Source: Streptomyces sp. NBC_00344
GTDB lineage: Bacteria; Actinomycetota; Actinomycetes; Streptomycetales; Streptomycetaceae
NCBI RefSeq assembly: GCF_036088315.1
Contig: NZ_CP107996.1
Coordinates: 2,994,501 to 3,058,500, forward strand
Length of the DNA stretch: 64,000 bases
Direction of reading: 5' to 3'
In this document: positions 35,351 through 45,800 of the stretch, in pieces
Layout of the letters: each line of letters starts with the position of its first letter
Position numbering within the stretch: the first letter of the stretch is position 1
Position numbers and translations under genes: made by a program
The notes under the pieces: generated by a model
What the model was told of the DNA's origin: nothing
What the model saw: the letters and a program-made list of their open reading frames with translations, nothing else
The model's database searches: none

Positions 35351-36415
35351 TCAGCAGCTCCCGGGCGTGACCGCATCCAACCAACCCCGCTCGGCAGCCA
35401 GTGCACCGGCCTGGAAGCGGGAGCGGGCGCCGAGTCGTTTCAGCAGCTCCGCGGTGATGCGGCGGACGGTGCGCACGGAGACGGCGAGCTTGTTGGCGAC
35501 GGTCTCGTCGGTATCTCCCTCCGCCAGCAGAATGAGGAGTGCGCGCTCCCGCTCGGACAGGCCCTCCTCGTCGCGCCGCGGCTCCCGGTCGAACGGGGTG
35601 GAGCGACGCCACGTCTGCTCGAACAGGCTCTGCAGCGCGGCGACCACGCCGGGGCTCTCGAGCACGATCGCCCCGGCGTCGGCGGCCTCGGGGTCGGTGG
35701 GCAGCACCGCGTACTGGCGGTCGTAGATGACCATGCGCAGCGGCAGGTGAGGGGTGGTGCGGGCCTGGCCGCCCTCGGAGACGAGCCAGTGTGCGTAGTC
35801 CACGGTCGGCGGGTCGTTGCGCGCGGAGTCCAGGTAGAGGTTCCGCACGCGTACGCCCCGGGCGAGCACGTCCTCGTCGAGCGGGCGCGCCGCCTCCAGA
35901 CTCTCGCCGGTCTGGGCTCCACCGGTCGCGAAGACCGCGACCTCCGTGGTGCAGGCGTGGGCGAGCTGCTCGATGTGCTGCTGGATGCTGTCGAGGTCGT
36001 GCAACCGCAGCAGTTGCGGTTCACCGATCGCCGTACCGAGTCCGCCCACCTGGTCGAGGAGAACGAGCACGGCGCGCTTGCTGTCGTCGACGCGGCGCTG
36101 ATGATCCTGCAGGTCGAGCTGCTGCCGAAGGAGAAGCATATTCAGGCCAAACTCCGGGTGAATGGTCCGGAACTCGCCCGGAACCACGGCGGACGGCCGG
36201 ACCAGCGCGAGGCGGGCTAACTCGTCCATGGCAGAAGTTGTTCGATGCTGTGACCATCCCAAAAGCTCGTTCAAACCGTCGAGTCCGAGCCCTGGATGCT
36301 GAAGCATGGCCCGATACAGGGCCTCCACCTCTGGCATGAGGCCGAGCTGATCCAATGCCACGACTACTCCCCCCTCGGCGCCCCCGTGCGCCGCATGGTG
36401 CAGGTAATCATTCAT
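35351..36415 (-). CDS. LuxR-type regulator with TrmB-like N-terminal half
   Basis: A 354-aa regulator. The N-terminal part resembles a TrmB-type winged helix (LYRAMLQHPGLGLDGLNELL, then HRTTSAMDELARLALVRPSA). A central ligand-like domain follows (AVFATGGAQTGESL, DPPTVDYAHWLVS). The C-terminal LuxR helix-turn-helix is GLSERERALLILLAEGDTDE with VSVRTVRRITAELLKRLGAR. There is no receiver domain. It is divergent from the 58-aa secreted peptide gene, with which it shares a 199-bp promoter region, suggesting a signal/receptor or regulator/target relation (inference). ATG 36415 is preferred to TTG 36436. Confidence 0.85.
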   Translation of the reverse strand: MNDYLHHAAHGGAEGGVVVALDQLGLMPEVEALYRAMLQHPGLGLDGLNELLGWSQHRTTSAMDELARLALVRPSAVVPGEFRTIHPEFGLNMLLLRQQLDLQDHQRRVDDSKRAVLVLLDQVGGLGTAIGEPQLLRLHDLDSIQQHIEQLAHACTTEVAVFATGGAQTGESLEAARPLDEDVLARGVRVRNLYLDSARNDPPTVDYAHWLVSEGGQARTTPHLPLRMVIYDRQYAVLPTDPEAADAGAIVLESPGVVAALQSLFEQTWRRSTPFDREPRRDEEGLSERERALLILLAEGDTDETVANKLAVSVRTVRRITAELLKRLGARSRFQAGALAAERGWLDAVTPGSC

Positions 36416-36609
36416 GAGCCAATAGCGATCAAGCAAGATCTTTTGTAATCACGTCGTTATCTGTCCACGTAACGGGTGCGTACGTTGGCAACATCCTGCG
36501 GTTGCAGTGTCTTGACAGCAGGAATGGTCCCGAACCAGCCAGGAGCTGGGCAAGCTTGAGAGGCCGGAACAACCGGCAGAACGATGTATCGATGTCATAC
36601 CGCTGGAGA

Positions 36610-36621
36610 TTTGCATGCAAA
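36610..36621. promoter_or_regulatory. Perfect palindrome over the peptide start codon
   Basis: TTTGCATGCAAA is a perfect 12-bp palindrome whose centre is the ATG of the secreted peptide gene. A protein bound here, or RNA pairing, could block initiation; it may also be chance. Confidence 0.3.
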
Positions 36622-36791
36622 GGTCAGCGCGCTCCATCAGGGCTCTGGTGGTCTGCTTGCTCTCTATGACCAGTGCTCTCGGCATCAGCGCCGCGGCACA
36701 CGCGACCCCCGAGCCGAACGGGGGCGGGTCGCACACCCTCCGTGCCTCCGCATTCGAAGAGACACACGTGGACAACACCTGGGGCCCCTGA
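36615..36791 (+). CDS. Putative 58-aa secreted peptide precursor
   Basis: A short gene with a good GGAG ribosome site 6 nt before ATG 36615. The product opens with a classical Sec signal: MQRSARSIRA basic start, hydrophobic core LVVCLLSMTSALGISAA, and an AHA cleavage motif ending at residue 30. The predicted mature peptide has 28 residues, is Gly-rich at first and ends HVDNTWGP. It contains no Cys, so it is neither a lanthipeptide nor a disulfide peptide by composition. It is divergent from a LuxR regulator and next to an NRPS cluster. I infer an extracellular signal or a small secreted effector; no homologue was searched. Confidence 0.6.
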   Translation: MQRSARSIRALVVCLLSMTSALGISAAAHATPEPNGGGSHTLRASAFEETHVDNTWGP

Positions 36792-36868
36792 CCAATCGAC
36801 CCCTCACACGGAAGGGGCTCCCCCCACCTGGCGGTTTCGAGGAGCCGTCGCACTACGTGGCCGCGTCA

Positions 36869-37225
36869 TCAGGCCGCGAGCAGTCCACGCAGGCGCTCGG
36901 CCGGGGTTCTCCGGTCGAGCGTTTTGCGCGGGCGGCCGTTGATCCCTGCGGGGATCACGGGGGTGGCGTAGCGCGGCTCGTACTGCTGGGCCTGGGGGCG
37001 GGCTTCCGGGCGCGGCCGGTCCGCAGGACGCGGGCCGACCGGGCGGCCCGCAGGGCGCTGCCACTGCGCTGATCGGCGGCAGCGCCTTCCGGTTTGCGTA
37101 TGCGGGGCGCCTGTTGCGCCATTTTCTGGCCGGTCCGTTCGTCGGTCCCGACGATCCGGCACGCTTCCCCGTTGCTCAGGCCCTGCCGCATGAGCTCGGG
37201 AGTATGCCTCCCGCTCCCTCGTGCG
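36869..37225 (-). pseudogene. IS30-family transposase remnant
   Basis: Both ends of an IS30-type transposase are recognisable but in different frames and far too close together. The N-terminal part ELMRQGLSNGEACRIVGTDE is at about 37130-37200. The C-terminal tail GINGRPRKTLDRRTPAERLR, ending in a TGA at 36869, covers about 36869-36960. The whole DDE catalytic core is missing, so the copy is dead. No terminal inverted repeats could be assigned with confidence. It sits between the peptide gene and the end of the NRPS operon. Confidence 0.7.
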
Positions 37226-37363
37226 CTTCTTGGAGCCCCTGAGGCTTCGCCGGTCCTCACGGATCTCGAAGTCGATGCGCCGAACTGTGGTGGTGCAACG
37301 ACTCCTGGAAGCCCAGCCTCGGTGGGGAGCTCCGTTCCGCGCGCGCGGGCCGGTGGGCGGCGG

Positions 37364-38551
37364 TCAGGCGTGGTGGCCGTACCAGTCCACGACGGAACGG
37401 AGCAACCCCTGACAGCCGAGCGCCAGTTGTCGGTCCGGGGTGGACTCCAGCGGGGAGTGGCTGATGCCGCCGGTACTCGGGACGAACAGCATCGCCGTCG
37501 GCACGTGCGCGCTCAGCACGCTCGCGTCGTGGCCCGCGAAGCTCAGCAGTGAGCCACCGAAGACACCGCCGGTCTTGAGGCAGGCGTCCTGAAGGACCTT
37601 GACCGCCTCGCTGTCGAAGCCGGTGATCGCCTTGTGCGAGAGGAGCTCGACGCTCGCCGTGCAGTTCTCCTCGGCCGCTGCGGCATGCACGGCCCCGGTC
37701 AGCTCGTCGCAGGCGCGGCGCAGCGCGGACGCTCGTCCGGAGCGCCATTCGACGGTGAGCCGGGCCTGTCCGGGTACGACATTGGGGGCGCCCGGCAGGA
37801 ACTCGATGAATCCGACGTTGAAGACCATCGCCGGGTCGATCGCGGCGAGTTTCGGCGTCAGCCCCGCCAACAGCCGGGCGGCGGCTCTGCCCGCGTCGGC
37901 CCGATCGGCCATGGGCGTGGTGCCCGCATGGTTCGGCACGCCGAAGACGTTGATCTCATGCCGCTCGATGCCGACGATGCCCTCGACGACGGTCAGATCA
38001 GTACCGGCCGCCTCCATACGGGGGCCCTGCTCGATGTGGAGTTCGTAGAACGCGGCGATGTCGCGGAGCCCGTCGCCGGAGACGAACGCGGTGGAGCCGG
38101 TGAGCCCGCCGGCCGAGTCGGGCCGGGCGCCCTCCTCGTCCCAGAACCCGGCGATCCGCACCCGGTCGGCAGCCGGGTGGCCCGCCTCACGCAGGGTGCG
38201 AAGGGTCTCCAGGGCGGCGATGACTCCGTACGAGCCGTCGAGCCGGCCACCCGCGGGCACGCTGTCGGTGTGTGAGCCGAGCAGCAGCGCGGGACCGGTC
38301 CCGCCGGGAGAGCGGGCGAAGACGTTGCCGATCTCGTCGGTGTCCGTCAGCAGCCCGGCGTCCTCGATCCGGCGCATCAGCCAGGCCCGCGCCGCCACGT
38401 CCGCCGGGGACCCGGCGACCCGGTCGACCCCGCCGTCGGCCCGTCCCCCGAACGTCGCGAAGACGTCCAGGTCACGCAGCAGCCGTCCACGATTGATCCG
38501 CGGCACCGGGGCGTCGGGCAACACGCCCGCGGGATGCGAGGGGTGGGTCAC
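37364..38551 (-). CDS. M20-family amidohydrolase (allantoate / N-carbamoyl-amino-acid hydrolase type)
   Basis: A 395-aa two-metal hydrolase. Ligand motifs are in order: LLLGSHTDSVPAGGRLDGSY (His, Asp), FWDEEGARPDS (Glu-Glu), FYELHIEQGPRME (His) and TGGISHSPLES (His). The dimerisation domain contains NHAGTTPMADR. Relatives hydrolyse allantoate, ureidoglycolate, N-carbamoyl-L-amino acids or beta-ureidopropionate. Its ATG overlaps the MFS stop (ATGA), so it is the last gene of the NRPS operon. A role in precursor supply or in trimming or releasing an N-acyl product is possible (inference). Confidence 0.9.
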   Translation of the reverse strand: MTHPSHPAGVLPDAPVPRINRGRLLRDLDVFATFGGRADGGVDRVAGSPADVAARAWLMRRIEDAGLLTDTDEIGNVFARSPGGTGPALLLGSHTDSVPAGGRLDGSYGVIAALETLRTLREAGHPAADRVRIAGFWDEEGARPDSAGGLTGSTAFVSGDGLRDIAAFYELHIEQGPRMEAAGTDLTVVEGIVGIERHEINVFGVPNHAGTTPMADRADAGRAAARLLAGLTPKLAAIDPAMVFNVGFIEFLPGAPNVVPGQARLTVEWRSGRASALRRACDELTGAVHAAAAEENCTASVELLSHKAITGFDSEAVKVLQDACLKTGGVFGGSLLSFAGHDASVLSAHVPTAMLFVPSTGGISHSPLESTPDRQLALGCQGLLRSVVDWYGHHA

Positions 38552-39870
38552 GGTTGATCACCTCGGGTGTTGTCGTCGTTCTGTTTCAGGACGGAGGAGC
38601 CGGGTCCGGCGGGGAATGGATCCCGTTCCGCGCGGGCGGCCGGCAGGACCAGGACGAGGAGCGTGAGCAGCAGCATGACCGCGCCCATCCAGAGCCCGGT
38701 GGTGGCGATGCCCACCGCGCCGAGGAGGTAGCCGCCGGTGAGGGAGCCGAGGGAGTTGGCGCCGGAACCGAGGAAGCGGGCGGTGCCCTGGACGCGTCCC
38801 TGGAGTTCGTCGGGGGTGTTCCGGGTCTGGTAGACCCCGGCGGCGACGTTGAGCAGACCGCAGATGAAGGAGACGGCGGCCAGCAGCAGCGCCAGCGCGA
38901 CCGGCCCGCGGACATACGCGGTGAGCGGCACGAGCAGCGTCCACACGGCGCAACCCAGCAGCAGCGTGGCGCGCATGCTGCTGCGCCGGGCGACCGGCGT
39001 GGACAGCGCGCCGAGCAGCCCGCCGACGCCCCCGCACGCGGTGACGAGGGACACCGTGGACGGGGAGTGACCGCCGTTCTTGAGGACCACCATCACGGTG
39101 AGTACGAGGGCCTGGAAGACCAGGTTGGACCCGGCGATCAGGCCGACCAGGACGCGCGCGAACCTGGCCTGCCACAGTCGGCCGATGCCCTCCTTGATAT
39201 CGGCGAGCAGTGGCCGGGCCGGGCCCTGCGGGGCACCCTTCAGCTTCCCCTTGATCCGCAGGAAGCAGAGCGTCGCCACCGCGTCGGCGACGGCCGTGCA
39301 CGCGAAGGGCAGCGAACTCGAGAGGGTGAGCAGGAAGCCGCCGCTCGGCTGGCCCGCGAGTCCCATGGCCTGCCGTCGCGCCTCGTTCTGCGAGAGCGCG
39401 ACGGGCAGTTGGTCGCGCGTGACGACCGTGCGGACGGTGGCGCGCTCGGCCAGGTCGACGAAGATGCCGCGGCTGCCGTCGACGAAAGCGGCCAGCATCA
39501 GATGCGTGAGCCAGATGTGTCCTGACAGCACGGCCAGGGCCACGCTCGTCATGGCGAGCGTGCCGAGGACGTTGCACCACAGCATGATCCGGCGACGGTC
39601 CCAGCGGTCGACGAGCGCACCCGCCGGGAGCTGCACGGTCAGGTTGGGCAGGGCGGCAGCGAACCCGACCAGACCGGACTGGAAGGCTGATCCGGTGTGG
39701 TAAAGGATCAGCAGGGGGAAGGCGGTGAGGCCCACCCGTGAACCGAACTGCGAGACGCTCGCGCCCATCCACAGCCGCATGAAGTCGCGGTTTCTGCGCA
39801 GCGGAACGGGAGCGCCGGCATCCGCGGCCGCCGGCGGAGCGGCGGCCGCGGAGGGCGTGCGGCGCGTCAT
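38548..39870 (-). CDS. MFS efflux transporter
   Basis: A 440-aa membrane protein with about 12 hydrophobic segments. The opening RNRDFMRLWMGASVSQFGSR and the loop VDRWDRRRIMLWCNVLGTLA are typical of the MFS_3/EntS-like exporter group common in biosynthetic clusters. The start overlaps the NRPS-C stop and the stop overlaps the M20 start, so it is co-translated with both. It most likely exports the peptide product and gives self-resistance (inference). The C-terminus is short and cytoplasmic. Confidence 0.9.
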   Translation of the reverse strand: MTRRTPSAAAAPPAAADAGAPVPLRRNRDFMRLWMGASVSQFGSRVGLTAFPLLILYHTGSAFQSGLVGFAAALPNLTVQLPAGALVDRWDRRRIMLWCNVLGTLAMTSVALAVLSGHIWLTHLMLAAFVDGSRGIFVDLAERATVRTVVTRDQLPVALSQNEARRQAMGLAGQPSGGFLLTLSSSLPFACTAVADAVATLCFLRIKGKLKGAPQGPARPLLADIKEGIGRLWQARFARVLVGLIAGSNLVFQALVLTVMVVLKNGGHSPSTVSLVTACGGVGGLLGALSTPVARRSSMRATLLLGCAVWTLLVPLTAYVRGPVALALLLAAVSFICGLLNVAAGVYQTRNTPDELQGRVQGTARFLGSGANSLGSLTGGYLLGAVGIATTGLWMGAVMLLLTLLVLVLPAARAERDPFPAGPGSSVLKQNDDNTRGDQP

Positions 39871-42800
39871 GACCGGCGGGCGCCTTCCTGCCGCTGCTCG
39901 CGGGCCTCCGCCTCGCCCATCGCCCGCTGCCAGAAGCCCGCGAGTCGCCCGGAGTCGGTCCACCCGTTGGCCATCAGATGGGTGACCAGGGATCGGCCGT
40001 GCACGGAGTTCGTGAGGACGACGGTGCCGTCGCCGGCGTTCGCCCGGATCCCGAACATGGCCTGATAGCCGGTGGCCTGCCCGCCGTGTCCGAACTCGAG
40101 GTCGACACCGGTGTCGTCGATGATCGTGCCCCAGCCGTACGGACGGTCGGAGTGCGGCGTGAGCATCTGCTGCACCAAATTCTGTGACACCAAGGCCCCT
40201 TCACGTCCGATCGCGCTGTCGCGTACCGCAAGGACGAGCTTCGCCAGGTCCGCGGCCGTGGTCCACAGCCCGCGTGCCGCGGACTCGGGGTAGACCCGGC
40301 GCCCGCCGGGCAACGGGTCTCCCTTCAAGTCGTGGCCGTGCGCGACCGGCTTGCCGGAGGTCTCCGGGTGGTCCGGGGTCACACCGCTGTCACGCATACC
40401 GAGCGGTGCGAAGACCAGTCGCCGCACGACCTCGGGGAAGGTCTCCCCGGTGAGGTCCTCCATGGCCTGCTGAAGGATCAGGTAATGGACGTTGTTCAGC
40501 CGGAATCTGGCACCCGGCGCGAACTCCCGCCGCGCCGGCCCCCCCTCCGCCGGGGCGCGCCCGTGCAGGATGTCGAGGACGGTCGGCCAGGGCTCGTCGG
40601 TGTCGTAGCCGGAGCGCCGGGCCGGTGAGGGCTCGGCGAAGCCGGCCAGGTTGGAAACCAGGTGGCGGAGAGTCACAGGCCGACCGCCCGCCGGAACGCG
40701 CCAGTTCACGAGATGCCGGTTGACGTCGTCGTCGAGGTCCAGGCCCCGCTCGGCGATCAGTCGCAGCAGCGTGAAGGTCGTGAGGTGCTTGGTGATGGAC
40801 GCCGCCGCGAACAGCGTGTCAGGCGTCACCGGCTGCCGCCCCCGCGCGTCGAGGACGCCGTGGCTCTCCACGGACACCAGCTCACCGCCGCGGATCACGG
40901 CGACGGTCGCGCCGGGGATACCGTGCTCGGCCATCACCTCGGACACCCCCGATGCCGCGGGCTGCCTGACGGCCGGAGTGTTCGAGCCGCCCGGGGCGCC
41001 CCGGCCGCCGCCGGAGCCGCCGCCCGGTCCGTCGCTCCCGCCTCCAGTCCCACCGCCGGCACCGCCGTCGTCGTCACCGTCACCCACGAGCTCGGTCAGC
41101 TCGGCCAGGTGCTCATCGGCGAGCCGCCGTACCGTCACCGGGTCGTGGACGTCGCCGCGGTGGGTCCAGCGGACATACAACTGACCGCCGGACACGATCG
41201 CTTCGACGTCCAGCAGACGGCCGGTGTCGTCGCTGACGCCGCCCGCGGCGTGCGCGAGGAACGTCTCCCCGGCTTGCCGGTCCGGTACGTGGGTGAGGGC
41301 GAACCCGACCTCGGGGTGCGGCTGGGAGCGCAGCTCGGCCGCCGCGTCCGGGTCGGCGACGCCGTCCCGGAGCAGCCCGTAGCCGTAGCGGGGCATGGGC
41401 AGCGCGGTGAGCTGCCGGGCCACCGAGCGCAGCAGCTGCGGCAGTTCACGTCCGCGCGGCAGCCAGAGGCCGACCGGCACGCTGTCGGTGAGCGGACCCA
41501 CCGTGCGGGCGAGCGCGGTGTCGTCCTGGCGCGGGTCGTGGCGCAGGGCGATGTCGAGCCGGTCACTGCCGGCCCAGCGGCCGAGCACCCGGCCGAGCGC
41601 GGCCAGTACGGCCGCCTCGGGGTCCTGCCCGGCCAGCAGAGCGGCAGTCGGGCCGCCCGGGAGCATGGTGGTCACCGTGTGGGCGGTGGCGGTACGGGCC
41701 TCGGCGCGGTCGCGCGGCAGGGCTGCGCCCGGCCTGCGGTTCAGCCAGGCGGAGGCCTGGTCGAGAACCTCCGGCGACACGGCCTCGGCGGCGAGCCGAC
41801 GAGCCCACTGCCGCAACGGCGTTGCGACGGTCGGCAGTTCGACCGTTTTGCCGGACACCAGCCGCTCGTACGCGATGTTGAGGTCTTCGGTGAGGACGGT
41901 CAGCGATGCCTCGTCGGCCGCCGTGCCGTGAACCACGATCCACAGCTCGGCCAGCACCTCGGTGTCGAGAAGCCGGTCCTCACCCACATCGAACAGGACC
42001 GCCTGCACGACAGGCCCGGCCACCGGGTCGAGGCGGCGACGCGCATCGGCCACGGCCGCGGTGAGGGCGGCGGACCGCTCATCGGCCGCGACATGGGCGA
42101 GCGAGACGGCATCGAGCAGCGACGCAGACTCGTCCGGGGCGACCGTGCCGCCCCGGCGCCCGGGGTGGAGGTCCAGCCGCAGCCGCAGCGCATCGTGATG
42201 CGCTACGACCGCCGCCAGCGCCTGGGCCAACAGGTCGGCGTCAGGGCGTCGGCCCAGCGTGAGCCGCAGCGTACGGTCGGCGGGTGCCTCGTCGTCGGTC
42301 CTGAGCTGGACGGGGAGCAGCTGCAGCAGCTCGGCGTCGTCCGTCCCGGCCTCCGTCTGACCCGCGGCCGCGGTCCCCGCGGAACCGCCCACGCCGGCCC
42401 CCGGCTCCTCCACCGCAGGCCCCTCGGTCCGGTCCGCGAGTGCCGCCATCTCGGCAAGCGAACCCGCCTGGTAGATCATCCAGACCGCGAGCGGCACCCC
42501 GGCCTCGCGGGCCGCGGCGAGCATCCGTACGGCCAGGATGGAGTGGCCGCCGAGGTCGAAGAAGTTGTCGTCGGCGCCGATGGTGCCGAGGCCGAGCACA
42601 TCGGCCCAGACCGCGGCGAGCCGCTTCTCGGTCGGGGTGCGCGGCGCGGTGTGCTCGGTGCGTGAAGTCGCGCCCCGGTCGGGCTCGGGCAGCGCCCGGC
42701 GGTCGAGCTTGCCGTTACTGGTGAGCGGGATCTGCTCGAGGACGGTGTACGACGCCGGGACCATGTACTCGGGCAGCCGCCCGGCGAGGTGCTCCCGCAG

Positions 42801-45800
42801 TGCGGCCGTGTCCACGGTCGCCCTGGTGGTGTCCGCGGTTGCCGCGGTGCTGTCCGTGGCAACGAGGTACGCGGCCAGGGAGGCGTCGCCGTCGTCGTTG
42901 CGGTGCAGGACCACGACGGCCTCCCGGACGGCCGGATGATTCTCCAACACGTGCTGGATTTCGCCGAGTTCGACGCGATAGCCGCGGATCTTCACCTGGT
43001 CGTCGATCCGGCCGAGGAACTCCAACGCCCCGTCCGTGCGGAACCGCCCCAGGTCGCCGGTGCGGTAGAGCCGGGACCCGTTCTCACCGTACGGGTCGGG
43101 CACGAACCGCTCGGCGGTCAGAGCCGCCCGGCCGAGGTATCCGCGGGCCAGGCCCACGCCGCCGATGAACACCTCGCCGGGGACCCCGACGGGCACCGGC
43201 TCCAGCCACGCGTTCAGCACATGGGTGGAGGTGTTGGGCAGCGCGTGGCCCAGGGGCGCGGTGCCGGACTGCTTTTCGTCCACCGGGTGAACGGTCGCGC
43301 CGATGGACGTCTCGGTCGGGCCGTACTCGTTGATGAGCCGTCCGGCGCCGAGCGCGGCGACGTAATGGTTGGCGGTGCGGGGCTGGAGGGCCTCGCCCGC
43401 GACCAGGATGCGCCGGGCCAGCTTCGGCAGTTCGTCGGAGCCGAGCTGGTGCGTGAGCAGATCCAGGTGGCCGGGCGTCAGCTTGATGAAGCCGTACGGT
43501 CCGGCCTGCACCAGCTCGCGGCCCAGGTCGCCGGGGGCCGTGGAGGCGGGCAGCACGGTGACCGGTCGGCCCGTCATCAGCGGCACGTAGAGGTTGGTGG
43601 CGGGCAGGTCGAATGCGATGGAGGAGAACAGCGGGGCGCCGCCCTCGTCCGCGGTCAGGTCCCGGGCCGCCCACCGCAGATGGTTGGCCAGGCCGCGCTG
43701 GGTCACCATGACGCCCTTGGGGAGGCCGGTGGACCCGGACGTGTAGATGACGTATGCCAGGTGGTCGGGGTCGCTCGTACGGGCCGGCCGGGCCGCGGAC
43801 TCGGCGGCGATGGCGTCCTGGGCCAGGTCGAGATCGAGGCGGACGGTGTCGTGGCCCCCGGCCGCACCCGCGAGCGTGGACTGGGCGACCAGGACACGGA
43901 CGCCGCTGTCGGCGAGCATGTGGGCGAGCCGGTCCGCCGGGTTTGCGGGGTCGAGCGGCAGATAGGCGGCGCCCGCCTTCCACACGCCGAGCAGCGCGGG
44001 GACCAGATCGGGCCCTCGGTCCAGGTGGACGCCGACGAGGGTGTCGGCGCCGACACCGAGCGCGATGAGCCGGTGAGCAATGCGGTTGGCCCGCTCGTCC
44101 AGCTCGCGGAAGGTCAGGCGCCGGTCGCCGCTGATGACTGCGGGCGCGTCCGGGGTCCGTTCGGCGGCCTCCTCGATCACGTCGACGACCGAGCCGGCCG
44201 GCCAGTCGACGCCTGTGTCGTTCCACTCGGTCAGTAGTCGCGTGCGCTCCGGCTCGGGGAGGAACGAGGCGGTCGCGTCACCGTCCGGATTCTCCGCGAT
44301 GGCCTCGAAGACCTGCCGGTACATGGCCGCCATGCGCTCGGCGTTCGCCCGGCTGATGTTCTGCGAGCGGGAGCCGAGGACGAGGTGGCCGTGGATTGCG
44401 AAGACGCTCATCGCGAACTCGTTGCCGCCGACACCGAACCCTCCGGCCATGTCCACGGACTCGTCGACCTGGTGGAAGTCCAGGAAGTTGAACGTCACGG
44501 AGACCAGCCGGTCACCGCTGCCGACGAGCCGCTGGATCGCGGGCAGTGGATACCGCCGGTGCCCCCAGGTCCGGGTCTCCCGCGCGAACGTACGCGCCAC
44601 CAGCTCACGCCACGTACGCGCCGAACGGTCCGCCGGGAACGGGACGCTGTTGAGGTGCATGCCGAGTACCCGGTCGCCGCCCGACGCCTCCAGACGGGCG
44701 TGGGTGACCAGGCCGGCGTGGAAGAACGGCTCAGGCGTGAGGCTGCTCAGGACCTTCAGGTGGGCGGCCAGGACGACCGTCTTGAGGGAAGCACCGCACT
44801 CGTTGGCCAGCTTCCGCAGCGGCTCCTCCAGGTCGTGGAAGGGCACGCGGACGTGGAATACCTCGTCGGGCCCGTCCTGGCCCCAGCCGTCCGGCAGCGC
44901 GAAGGGGGTGTGCCGGCTGACGACGTCCTGCCAGTACGTCTGGTGCTTGCCGTCTTCCAGCGCCTCCAACTCGGCGGCTACGACATCGGCGTACCGCACG
45001 GCCGGCAGGTCGTAAGGGGGCACCGGTTCGCCGTCGCGGATGTGCCGGTAGACCTCGAGGAGCTGCATGAGCAGCGTGTGGTAGCTCCAGCCGTCGGTGA
45101 TGGCGTGGCACTGCGTGAAGGTGATCCGCCAGGCCCGGTCGGACTCCAGGTGGACGTTCACGCGCATCAGTGGTGCCGCCGCCAGATCGAACGGCCTGCC
45201 CCGCTCGTCCGCGATGAAGTCGAGCCCGGCCTGCTGCTGTTGCTGCTCGTCGAGGCCGCGCAGGTCGTGCAGCGCGAGCGGGATCTCCGCGCGGGCGTGC
45301 ACGAGCTGGAGGGGCTGCGCGTAGTCCGTCAGCGCGATGGACGTTCGCAGGATCTCGTGCCGTGCGACGACCGTGTCGAGAGCCTTGCGCAGGGCCGGGA
45401 ACGAGAAGGGGCGCTCGTCGGGGATACGGAAGCCGGTCACCGAGTGGTAGGCGTTCCGCTCGGTGTGGTTGAGCATCTCGACGATCATGCCGGTCTGCAC
45501 CTGCGACAGCGGATACGCGTCGAGGACGTCGTCGGGCAGCGCGGCCCGGTCCGCAGCGGTGATCAGCTCGTACGGCGCGGTGGTGCGCGTCAGGTCCCGG
45601 CCTGTGTCCTGCCCGGCGAGCCCCTCCGCGAGGCGGGCCACCGTGCCGGCCTCGAAGATCTCGCGGATGCCGACGTCGAACCCGGCCTCGCGCAACACGC
45701 CCGCCATGCGCACGGCACGCATCGAGTCCCCGCCGAGGTCGAAGAAGCGGTCGTGGACGCCGATGTCGTCGATGCCGAGGATGCCGGCCCAGACGCCGGC

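Noticed and set aside
36800-37225. An intact IS30 insertion sequence
   Set aside because: Only the two ends of the transposase remain, in different frames, with no catalytic core and no convincing terminal inverted repeats.
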